A stretch of 22,807 bases of DNA from a virus: the IMG/VR virus record IMGVR_UViG_3300030380_001556, positions 1 to 22,807 of that record; one strand, 5' to 3'. The notes beneath the pieces were generated by a model, which ran no database searches, had not been told where the DNA came from, and worked only from the letters and a program-made list of their open reading frames with translations. This document shows, piece after piece, positions 1-7,240 of the stretch. How positions within the stretch are numbered: position 1 is the stretch's first letter; the number at the start of each line of letters is the position of its first letter. The position numbers and the translations under genes are program-made.

Positions 1-173
1 AATGATTTACGTGTGTCACGCCATGCCTCTAGTAAACTTCTCATTTCTATAATATCTTTTTGTGCGTCATCATCAAGTAATCCAATAGAACGTAGTGCTT
101 CTTTAGCACCACGCCTAGCTGCGTTGTCTAGCATTGTCTCTATCTGTTCTACTGTGAGGGTAATATTATTCAT
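1..173 (-). CDS. DUF6127-like small protein, partial (C terminus outside window)
   Basis: The reading frame opens with ATG at 171-173 and stays open to the window edge, giving 57 N-terminal residues. It starts MNNITLTVEQIETML, followed by RRGAKEALRSIGLLDDD and LRD-like LLEAWRDTRKS. The pattern 'EALR-x-GL-DDDA ... EMRSLLEAWRDTRKS' resembles the DUF6127 family, small proteins that usually carry a transmembrane segment after this motif; that part lies outside the window. It begins 11 nt after the stop of the neighbouring 791-residue fibre, so it belongs to the same leftward transcript. Function is unknown. In phages such genes often sit close to lysis genes, so a holin-like role is possible but not shown. 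The family call is from memory of the motif. Confidence 0.6.
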   Translation of the reverse strand, partial: MNNITLTVEQIETMLDNAARRGAKEALRSIGLLDDDAQKDIIEMRSLLEAWRDTRKS

Positions 174-184
174 TAATCAGATCT

Positions 185-2560
185 CTATAAATCTTGGCTA
201 AATGAATTAGTAATCAAACCAGTTGTTGCTGTAAGAGCAACCATGTGTGATCTTGCTCTCTGTGCTTCACCAAATGCGTAATTGTATTGACCAGAATTAG
301 CATGTTGTTGCCATGCTCCATTAAAATTTATTTTGTAAACATTACCTGGCGTTAAACCTGAGAAGCCTGTTCCAATATTACCAACGGTAGCAATTTTTAC
401 TGTGGTATTTGCTGACGCAGCCTCTAATGCAGTACCAATGAATTTATGATAATTATCTACTTGAGGCGCATAATAATAAATATATGTTGGGTTTTGCGCT
501 CCAATAAACGTAAAAACTTCACCAGTTGCATCGTAAACAGCGGATCTTACAAACCCACTATCGCCACCATGTACAGCTACAGCATCGTTATTATCATTAT
601 CCCTTAAGTTAGAAGCGTTAGTACCTGAATTAGCTGTTTTGTTATTAGTCCTTACGCTAAATAATCTATCGTTTGTGGGGTCATATCCATAATTATAACC
701 ATATGTTGTAGAACTAGACTGATTATGTAATTGATAAACACTTCCAAGACTTATGGTTGTGCCACTAACTGTAAATTGATAGAAAAAACCATCTTGATTA
801 GAATTTTGTATACCATAAGCATAGGTGTTAGATGCACCAGTATGTGTTACATGAAACATATACCCTCTAGCTTGGTGGTCATAAGTATAATTACTACCAA
901 GATTTGTAAAATTAGTAGCAGCACCAGAAAACGTTGAACCACTTAGTGTTGCTGCTCCTACAAAATACCTTTGGTCATATTGGCTATAAAATCCGTAAAC
1001 AATTTGAGAGCCATTAACAGTAAGACCAAAATTTTCTACGCCAGCACCTCCGACTTTTATATCAGCAGTTTCGTTGCCCCAAGAAATACCAGTATTACTT
1101 AACCCACCAGCAACCATTCTGTAACAATCTGGTGAAAATTTAGGGAAAGCTACTATTATTCTTTGGTGGGTTGGAGAATAAACAGCTTGAATTTGTGTAG
1201 CACTTTCTGCCATTTGTACATTTGAAGTAGTAACAGTACCCGCACCTGTTGCTGATAAACTTGTACCACTTACAGAGTACATTCTATACTTTAATGGACC
1301 ACTACCACCCGTGTCCTTAAGCAAAGAAACAAGCCTACTAACATTAGCAGCCCAAACTAATTTAGCACCTCCAGTATCCCCTGTGGTAGCATCAACGTAA
1401 GGTGTGCCCCAAGCCCAACCACCACCATTAAATGTTCCAAGCATAATAACTCTTTTACCGTCACTTCTTTGACCAAGAACGGCAATTTTACTTATTTCTG
1501 GAATGTGTATTACATCATATAATTTTAAATTTGAGCTACTGCTGCTGTCATAAATATAATCATAACCATTACCACCAACACGAGTTACTTTTTTAACTTT
1601 ACCAGTAGTGAAATCCATAGCTAAAGTGTCACCTTCAACTACGTTTTCAGCAGCAGTTAATTCAATGCCACCACCACCACTAGCATCAGCCCAAGTCGGT
1701 GCAGCACCAGAGCCGCCAGATGTTAGAACCTGTCCTGATGTACCGTAAGTTGCACCACCTATACCAAACTGTCCTGATGACCCAAACCTAAATTTTTCAC
1801 CGCCACCTGATAAAATAGAAACATCTTTTGCACTACCAGATGCACCATTAACGTGACCAAATCTAGCTAATGAGCCAGTAAAATCTACTAAGGCTCTTTC
1901 GTTACCACCACTAAAATTAGCAGATGCACCAGAAACTCCTAATGCTCCTGCCACATTAAGTTTTTCATTACCTGTTGTTGCTGCTACATTAACTCTTCCT
2001 GAGTCATCAATACGCATACGTTCTGTGCCACCTGTTTCTACAGTAACTGTATCAGCGTCTGCAAATCGTATAGCTGTATTGGTATCACCATCATGTACAA
2101 TCTTATCTGGTATTGTTACATCGCCAGTAAATGTAGGAGATGCAGTAGGAGCTTTTGCTGTTACTGTATTTATATCAGATGCACTAACTGTTACACCGTC
2201 CATCTTGTTTAGTTCTGCAGCCGTAGCGGTTACAGCAACACCACCTATCTGTAAAGCTGTAGAGGCATTGACAGTAGGAGCAGTAGCAGTACCAGTAAAC
2301 GTTGGATCAGCTACAGGAGCTTTGGTGTCCATCTGTGTCTGCACATTAGATGTAACACCGTCAACATGGTTAAGTTCTGCAGTGGTAGCAGTTACACCAT
2401 CAAGTAAGTTCAACTCTGCTGCAGTTGCTGTTACTCCATCTAGTATGTTTATCTCTGCTGCTGTGGATGTAACACCTGTCAATTCAGCAGGAGCTACTGC
2501 ACCGTCAGCAAGTATATTTCCAGTAGCAACTACGTTTGCTAAATCTCTAGGTTTACCCAT
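185..2560 (-). CDS. Large tail fibre protein with LDGVT repeats and probable beta-propeller head
   Basis: This 791-residue protein is built like a marine-phage tail fibre. Residues 1-135 are a rod with 13-residue repeats of the ILDGVTATAAELN type (residues 30-69, one more near 111-124) and two 'APTxxPTFTG' elements. Residues 165-190 carry the DTVTVETGGTERMRIDDSG motif and 270-290 carry GTSGQVLTSGGSGAAPTW, both typical of phage fibre shafts. From about residue 300 onward it is rich in Tyr, Gly and Ser with recurring strand patterns (for example YSPTHQRIIVAF, YDPTNDRLFSV, YDATGEVFTFIG), which suggests a beta-propeller-like head; the last 60 residues include GFSGLTPGNVYKINF. It follows the fibre chaperone gene with a good ribosome site (GAGGATAG, about 5 nt before ATG). 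Likely receptor-binding role; ligand unknown. Confidence 0.82.
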   Translation of the reverse strand: MGKPRDLANVVATGNILADGAVAPAELTGVTSTAAEINILDGVTATAAELNLLDGVTATTAELNHVDGVTSNVQTQMDTKAPVADPTFTGTATAPTVNASTALQIGGVAVTATAAELNKMDGVTVSASDINTVTAKAPTASPTFTGDVTIPDKIVHDGDTNTAIRFADADTVTVETGGTERMRIDDSGRVNVAATTGNEKLNVAGALGVSGASANFSGGNERALVDFTGSLARFGHVNGASGSAKDVSILSGGGEKFRFGSSGQFGIGGATYGTSGQVLTSGGSGAAPTWADASGGGGIELTAAENVVEGDTLAMDFTTGKVKKVTRVGGNGYDYIYDSSSSSNLKLYDVIHIPEISKIAVLGQRSDGKRVIMLGTFNGGGWAWGTPYVDATTGDTGGAKLVWAANVSRLVSLLKDTGGSGPLKYRMYSVSGTSLSATGAGTVTTSNVQMAESATQIQAVYSPTHQRIIVAFPKFSPDCYRMVAGGLSNTGISWGNETADIKVGGAGVENFGLTVNGSQIVYGFYSQYDQRYFVGAATLSGSTFSGAATNFTNLGSNYTYDHQARGYMFHVTHTGASNTYAYGIQNSNQDGFFYQFTVSGTTISLGSVYQLHNQSSSTTYGYNYGYDPTNDRLFSVRTNNKTANSGTNASNLRDNDNNDAVAVHGGDSGFVRSAVYDATGEVFTFIGAQNPTYIYYYAPQVDNYHKFIGTALEAASANTTVKIATVGNIGTGFSGLTPGNVYKINFNGAWQQHANSGQYNYAFGEAQRARSHMVALTATTGLITNSFSQDL
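2354..2473 (-). repeat. Tandem 39-bp repeats encoding (I/L)LDGVTATxAELN
   Basis: Three consecutive 13-residue units (about residues 30-69 of the 791-residue fibre) read INILDGVTATAAEL, NLLDGVTATTAEL and NHVDGVTS. A further diverged copy lies at 2189-2230. The same unit occurs in the separate 400-residue fibre gene at 6100-6267 and 6676-6771. Copies vary at synonymous positions. Confidence 0.85.
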
Positions 2561-2579
2561 GTTGTCTATCCTCTATTTA

Positions 2580-3080
2580 TTACGGCTTTGTAGGCCAGTC
2601 AGCATCTTCTAAATTAGGCCAGTTCTTATGCGTTGGCAAATCACGTAAAGCCTGTCTGTAGGTTTTCATATTATCTGCCATAGTGACATCCGACATAGCT
2701 GTCCAATCTGTCTCTGCAAGTTTGTTGTTACGTGTACTACGATGACTTGCTGCAGTATCCGCATCTAGTGTAGTTTGGTACGCAGCTTCGTGTTCTGCTT
2801 TGGTAGTTTTCTTGCCATCTTCGTCAGTCGTATCAGCAAACATATCTTTAGCTACATACTTTTCAACCCAGTTACCTTTGCTGTCTTTTTCTACACCATC
2901 ACGCACACTGACTTGATATGCTGTTGTTGTAGCAGCAGGAGATGCCAGTACTGGGTCTATGTTCATTGCGTCACAGACATTACTGTTCCATACTTTTGGA
3001 AGAGACATATTTTTAAAGACTGCTCTCCATTCGCCTTGTGTTTTAACTTCACCTGTTTTTCTTTCTCTATATTCACTCAT
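2580..3080 (-). CDS. Tail fibre assembly chaperone (Phage_tail_APC-like)
   Basis: The C-terminal third matches the phage tail assembly chaperone pattern (PF16778 type): RSTRNNKLAETDWTAMSD, then a short helix, then YRQALRDLP and a closing NLEDADWPTKP. Proteins with this 'RN-x-L-x-x-TDW ... YRQALRD(I/L)P ... WP-x-x-P' ending help fold or attach tail fibres and are encoded next to the fibre they serve. The 166-residue length is usual. The N-terminal half (EYRERKTGEVKTQGEWR) is a lead region that differs between phages. It sits between an 856-residue adhesin and the 791-residue fibre, so either could be its client. Ribosome site GAAAGGAT lies about 8 nt before ATG. Confidence 0.8.
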   Translation of the reverse strand: MSEYRERKTGEVKTQGEWRAVFKNMSLPKVWNSNVCDAMNIDPVLASPAATTTAYQVSVRDGVEKDSKGNWVEKYVAKDMFADTTDEDGKKTTKAEHEAAYQTTLDADTAASHRSTRNNKLAETDWTAMSDVTMADNMKTYRQALRDLPTHKNWPNLEDADWPTKP

Positions 3081-3107
3081 TTGATTGATCCTTTCTTATG
3101 AGTTTGA

Positions 3108-5678
3108 TTAAGCAATAGCGTAAAAAATATATGTTCCACCACTAGCGTTTGTCTGACCGTTTGATGAAGTTACAGCAAAACCACCACTATAGGGATCAAC
3201 TCTATCTGCTGACCCTTCAGTCTGAGCAACATTAAAAGAAATACGAGCATCATCACCTGCAACAATACCTCTTACACTATCAAAGACATAAAAATCATCT
3301 GCTGAATCATATCGCTTTATTAAAATAAATCTAGCCCCTGATGAAAAACCACATTCTATGTTTTGAGAACTTCCGTTTCCAGTATAGCTTCCTACCTTAG
3401 ACACACCTGCTAATGTAGCAAAAAGATAGGCTACGTAGTGATGACCTGAACCATTAACAGCACCATCACTACCAATTGAAAAAACTGATGAAGTAGGTGC
3501 AGTAGTTGTAAACATATTTGAGTTTGTACCTGCACCAGCAGCATCATTTAACTGCAAGTGTTTTCCTGCACTAAGGTCTTTATGATAAACAGACCAATTA
3601 TCTGAATTGCTTCTGCCTTTTACCCACATCATTTCAGGTATAGCATTAAGGTTATGGGTTTGAGTTCTTGCGCTTCCTGTACCTTCGTAACCAACTATAT
3701 CAAAATAACCACGTGCTCTTTTCCAATGCCAACCCATCCAAGTACGATAATCATAACCAGTTGTAGTATACATACCATCCATATGATCAAGTTGATCATT
3801 ATACAATTGCTCCGTTTCTCCAGTAGTAGCATCAGTTTTAATCATTCGACTATTACCACGCACTCTATCAAAAACATAAGAATGTGACCCACCTCTGCTA
3901 TTGTAGATGTGCATGTCTACTGGAAAACTGCTATTAAATGTTTTGGTATTATTACTTGAGTTTAAACCTAATGTAAGATCAAAAACATCAGTTGCACTAG
4001 TAGGCTCTGAAAGTGAACCACGTCTAATTGCCATGTATATGTAGTCAGCATTAGCTGTTTGACCGCTTATTTTAAAACCATTTGACAACAACTGTGAAGA
4101 ACCTGTCCAGTTTAATCCTGCATCAGTTGTGTTTGGCTCCAACCAATAACCTTTGTTTGTTGGATTGGTATCAGTGCCTAGTTGTGCAGTCCAACCACGC
4201 ATAATATCGTACATACGCCAATCTCTTGTACCACTATACTGTTTTTCAATTAAAAATTGAGGCTCGAACCCAAGGTTTACAGTAGCATTTCCGTTTGAGT
4301 CTGTTGTAAAACCCCCACACTTAATAATATCTTCATTACCATTAGGTCCAAAATTACCGTCACTATTATTGTGTGCAAATAAATATGCCACATAACTTTG
4401 CCCATCTCCATTAACATGACCATCAGAGGATACAGTAAATCCTGTAGAAGTGGGGGCGGTATTATTCCAATAAGGAGAAGATGAAGCTTGAGCATTTGAG
4501 GTATTCAGTTGCAGATAATATTGACCTGAGTTTGTTCCCCCATTTAACTGTCTATGCCAAATAGCCCAAGGTGCGTTTGCATCTGTTCTCTTAACCATAA
4601 GCATACCTACATCAGAACCTAAGTCATGGTTTATTGTTCGTGTTGCTCCATTTCCAGTATACGTTACAATATCAAAAAACTTAGGGGCTTGGCGAAATGT
4701 CCAAACACAATAATCTTTTGCATCGTTTATGTTTGTAGTAGCAGAAAATCCTTTTGAATTAAATTTTGCGTTTCCAAGGTAATTAGCTACCCCTCCCTGT
4801 GTGTGTGATTGTAATATATGTAAACCCCCTTGTATTGAGTCTACTAAAAAATGACCACCACTACTTCTTGGTTTAATCCAAACTAAACCACCTTCTCCTG
4901 ATTCCGAACTAGTAAATGGGCCAAAGCCTGATGCGTTTGGAACATCTACTGTTCCGTTTATAGTTATTGTTTTATTTGTTCCAGAATTATCTACAAAAGG
5001 TGTATCACCTTGAAATAATAATAATTTTGTATTTGTAATTGCTGTAAGTTGAGATGTTGGAACTGTGTAAGTACTACCAGAATAAACAGCCGTACCTTTT
5101 ACAATTCTAAAGTTACTTAGATAACCAGTAAAATTTTCACCTGAGTTACCTATTCTTATGTAATTTGAATCACTACCAATATTACCTGATTGTGTTGATG
5201 AATCTTCTTTATTACCATTACAATAAATATGTGTATCAGAACCACTTCTAACAATAGCAATGTGATTCCAAGAATTATTATCTACTACACCATTGCCAGT
5301 AGCTAAACTAGATCCAAAATCGCCTGTAGAAATATTACCATTGCTACCTACTTCTAAATAATAAGATGTACTTGCTCCAAAACCAAATACATCATTCCAT
5401 GTAGCGTTTAAATTTGCATGATAAAAGAACTCAATAGTAAAATCACCATCAAATAAAAAATCACCACTAGCAGTAACGTCAATACTATCTCCTGATGAAG
5501 GAGGAAAATAAACAGATCCTCCATCATTAAGATTACCTAATGCAATACCACTATCTACAACACTAGTTTCAGATGTTCCATACCCAGTATACAAATAAGT
5601 ATTAAACACTTCATTTACATCAAGACCTGCACCGCCTACGCCAGAGGATGCGTTTAAAACTAATTTAGAAGCTGTCAT
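3108..5678 (-). CDS. Tail adhesin with LamG domain and tandem beta-sandwich repeats
   Basis: The protein has 856 residues. Residues about 60-222 look like a LamG/concanavalin-A fold (VYFPPSSGDSIDV, FTIEFFYHANL, WNHIAIVR, SNYIRIGNSGENFTGYLSNFR), a module that binds glycans. Residues 260-856 consist of about six related units of roughly 100 residues; the clearest pair is 334-437 and 658-757, both reading FDIV-x-Y-x-G-x-G, then WAIWH or WSVYH, then NTAPTS or TTAPTS and a closing SYVAYLFA or HYVAYLFA. The last unit ends at FILIKRYDSADDFYVFD and GGTYIFYAIA. I associate these units with the DUF7483 type found in marine phage structural proteins. It lies among fibre genes and is probably a virion adhesin. 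No diversity-generating template or reverse transcriptase is visible. Confidence 0.75.
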   Translation of the reverse strand: MTASKLVLNASSGVGGAGLDVNEVFNTYLYTGYGTSETSVVDSGIALGNLNDGGSVYFPPSSGDSIDVTASGDFLFDGDFTIEFFYHANLNATWNDVFGFGASTSYYLEVGSNGNISTGDFGSSLATGNGVVDNNSWNHIAIVRSGSDTHIYCNGNKEDSSTQSGNIGSDSNYIRIGNSGENFTGYLSNFRIVKGTAVYSGSTYTVPTSQLTAITNTKLLLFQGDTPFVDNSGTNKTITINGTVDVPNASGFGPFTSSESGEGGLVWIKPRSSGGHFLVDSIQGGLHILQSHTQGGVANYLGNAKFNSKGFSATTNINDAKDYCVWTFRQAPKFFDIVTYTGNGATRTINHDLGSDVGMLMVKRTDANAPWAIWHRQLNGGTNSGQYYLQLNTSNAQASSSPYWNNTAPTSTGFTVSSDGHVNGDGQSYVAYLFAHNNSDGNFGPNGNEDIIKCGGFTTDSNGNATVNLGFEPQFLIEKQYSGTRDWRMYDIMRGWTAQLGTDTNPTNKGYWLEPNTTDAGLNWTGSSQLLSNGFKISGQTANADYIYMAIRRGSLSEPTSATDVFDLTLGLNSSNNTKTFNSSFPVDMHIYNSRGGSHSYVFDRVRGNSRMIKTDATTGETEQLYNDQLDHMDGMYTTTGYDYRTWMGWHWKRARGYFDIVGYEGTGSARTQTHNLNAIPEMMWVKGRSNSDNWSVYHKDLSAGKHLQLNDAAGAGTNSNMFTTTAPTSSVFSIGSDGAVNGSGHHYVAYLFATLAGVSKVGSYTGNGSSQNIECGFSSGARFILIKRYDSADDFYVFDSVRGIVAGDDARISFNVAQTEGSADRVDPYSGGFAVTSSNGQTNASGGTYIFYAIA

Positions 5679-5682
5679 ATTA

Positions 5683-6885
5683 TTATCCTAATGCTTGGCC
5701 TAAAGTAAACCCATAGTACGTAGTTCCACCATCAATAGTAAGAAAACCAAAAACGTCTACACCATTGTTTGTTGATGTTAGAGTAGGTGCAGTTGCTGAT
5801 GCCCAGTCTACACTTCCAGGCCATGTTATTGTTCTAGCTGACGAGTCTTGAATAACTTTTAATATAAACGCTGAAGCACGTCCTGATGCTGCAGGGTTAC
5901 TAAATGTATACGTAACGTTTTCAGTTAGGTCATGCTCAAATACATTACCATCTCTTAGGTTAATTGTAGCTGCATTTGAACTTGATGTTATAGTTGTAGA
6001 CTCTTCTATTGTACCGTTATCAAAACTTACAACACCATTAGCATCTGCTGTTACAGCTTTAGATGCTGCTGTTAATCCTAGTGTTGTAATGTCTAGATAA
6101 TTTAACTCAGAAGTTGTTGCTGTTACACCGTCAAGAATATTTAACTCTGCGGCTGTAGAGGTGACACCATCAAGTATGTTTAATTCAGCAGCAGTAGATG
6201 TAACACCATCAAGTATATTAAGTTCAGCAGTAGTAGCTGTTACACCATCCATAATATTTAATTCAGATGCTGTGGCAGTTACACTAAGATCACTTAGACT
6301 AGAAACGGTAGCTCTTACGTCAATCTCTCCACCCATACCACTGTGATTTGTACAATAGTAATATAACGTATCTGGAGCATCTTGTTCTAGTTTAACTTCT
6401 GTATAAGCTCCTGCAGAACCTGGAGTACCTACTGCTGTTACACCTGTAGTAAATGCACTACCACCACCATGACTACCGTTTGAAGTTGTACTTAGTCGTA
6501 ATGGGTGTCCTGAGTTACTGCTATCTGATTGATCAAATCTGTATGTTACTGAGGGTGTTAGTAAAGCTAGTTGTTGTATTGTTCCGTCAAGAGCATACTT
6601 ATTACCACCAGAGTTAACTACAGTAACTGCAATTGTTGCGTAAGGTTGTTTAGCATCTATCTGAGTTTGTATTGCAGATGTTACACCATCAACATAATTT
6701 AGTTCAGCAGTCGATGCTGTTACACCGTCAAGTAAGTTTAACTCTGTATTAGTTGATGTAACACCGTCAAGTTTACTTATAGCAATAGCTGCACTTGCGT
6801 TAATATCAGCATTAACTATAGAACCATCTGTGATGCTGTCACTACCAACATTACTTGGTGCAGGTTGATTTCCTATATATGGCAT
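5683..6885 (-). CDS. Tail fibre protein with LDGVT repeats and cupredoxin-like insert
   Basis: The protein has 400 residues and four parts. Residues 1-80 form an N-terminal anchor (MPYIGNQPAPSNVG) with two LDGVT repeats ending in TSAIQTQIDAKQP. Residues about 82-193 form a beta domain with SGHPLRLST and YYYCTNHSGMGG; His127, Cys178, His181 and Met184 are arranged as in plastocyanin-type blue copper sites. Residues 204-262 hold four tandem 13-residue LDGVT units. Residues 300-400 form a C-terminal beta domain (FILKVIQDSSARTITWPGSVDW, DGGTTYYGF) common at the end of phage fibres. No secretion signal is present, as expected for a virion protein. It follows the 110-residue gene, with ribosome site AAGGGAGAG before ATG. 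The fibre call is solid; metal binding is inference. Confidence 0.78.
   Translation of the reverse strand: MPYIGNQPAPSNVGSDSITDGSIVNADINASAAIAISKLDGVTSTNTELNLLDGVTASTAELNYVDGVTSAIQTQIDAKQPYATIAVTVVNSGGNKYALDGTIQQLALLTPSVTYRFDQSDSSNSGHPLRLSTTSNGSHGGGSAFTTGVTAVGTPGSAGAYTEVKLEQDAPDTLYYYCTNHSGMGGEIDVRATVSSLSDLSVTATASELNIMDGVTATTAELNILDGVTSTAAELNILDGVTSTAAELNILDGVTATTSELNYLDITTLGLTAASKAVTADANGVVSFDNGTIEESTTITSSSNAATINLRDGNVFEHDLTENVTYTFSNPAASGRASAFILKVIQDSSARTITWPGSVDWASATAPTLTSTNNGVDVFGFLTIDGGTTYYGFTLGQALG
6100..6267 (-). repeat. Four tandem 39-bp ELN-x-LDGVT repeats
   Basis: Residues about 207-262 of the 400-residue fibre contain four 13-residue units: ELNIMDGVTATTA, ELNILDGVTSTAA, ELNILDGVTSTAA and ELNILDGVTATTS. 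Two neighbouring units are identical in protein but differ at several synonymous bases, so the repeat is maintained at protein level and is not a fresh DNA duplication. Two more units lie upstream at 6676-6771. Confidence 0.88.
6307..6642 (-). other. Cupredoxin-like domain with H...C-x2-H-x2-M motif
   Basis: Residues 82-193 of the 400-residue fibre protein. Seen directly: an upstream His in SGHPLR (codon near 6505-6507) and a downstream Cys-Thr-Asn-His-Ser-Gly-Met cluster ending at 6334. Known: plastocyanin-like proteins bind one copper through His, then Cys-x2-His and a following Met. Here the Met is 3 residues after the second His, a shorter loop than in plant plastocyanin. Metal binding is not shown. 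Confidence 0.55.
6676..6771 (-). repeat. Two LDGVT repeats in fibre N-terminal region
   Basis: Residues 39-70 of the 400-residue fibre read LDGVTSTNTELNL, LDGVTASTAELNY and VDGVTS. Bases 6722-6746 match 2394-2418 in the 791-residue fibre gene with two mismatches over 25 nt, and both copies are followed by related peptides (TSAIQTQIDAK and TSNVQTQMDTK). Confidence 0.75.
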
Positions 6886-6897
6886 CTATTCTCTCCC

Positions 6898-7230
6898 TTA
6901 CGTCTGCTCTAGTACAGAGACTATAACGTCTGCACTTGAAGCTGTATTACTTGTAACCTTTAGTATGTCAGTAGTTTCTAAAACTACTTTCTGATCACCG
7001 CCTATCGGAACTAATGCTCCTCCTACTGGAATAGTAGCTGCCTTTACTATAAATACACTAGCAGAAGCAGAGCTATCTGTTACTACTACATCTACTGTAA
7101 TAGCAGATGAGTGTCTATTTGCAACAGTCATACCTATAACTGTTGTTGTTGTTGCAGAAGGTACAGTATAAACACTTGTCTGGGATGTGCCTATTGCTGA
7201 ACTAACTGCGTTCTTAAAAGTGTTAGCCAT
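6898..7230 (-). CDS. Small beta-rich virion protein, function unknown
   Basis: This 110-residue protein is rich in Thr, Val, Ser and Ala with alternating hydrophobic pattern (TTTTVIGMTVANRHS, ITVDVVVTDSSASASVFIV, VIVSVLEQT), indicating an all-beta fold with no Cys, no membrane segment and no catalytic motif. Similar 100-120 residue proteins occur among the tail genes of marine phages and are usually labelled structural. It sits between two fibre genes with short spacers and has a clear ribosome site (AAGGAT) before ATG. It may be a fibre-connecting or decorating subunit; that role is inference from position. Confidence 0.6.
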   Translation of the reverse strand: MANTFKNAVSSAIGTSQTSVYTVPSATTTTVIGMTVANRHSSAITVDVVVTDSSASASVFIVKAATIPVGGALVPIGGDQKVVLETTDILKVTSNTASSADVIVSVLEQT

Positions 7231-7240
7231 TTTTGAATCC

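Noticed and set aside
2025-2612. Long open plus-strand frame (195 codons) opposite the fibre repeats
   Set aside because: It mirrors the repeat-rich minus-strand gene, has a low-complexity Ala/Val/Ser composition and runs across the gene junction; the same effect produces other open plus-strand frames at 7644-9095.
3108-5678. Possible diversity-generating retroelement target at the adhesin C terminus
   Set aside because: No template repeat, no reverse transcriptase and no adenine-biased variable segment is visible in the window.
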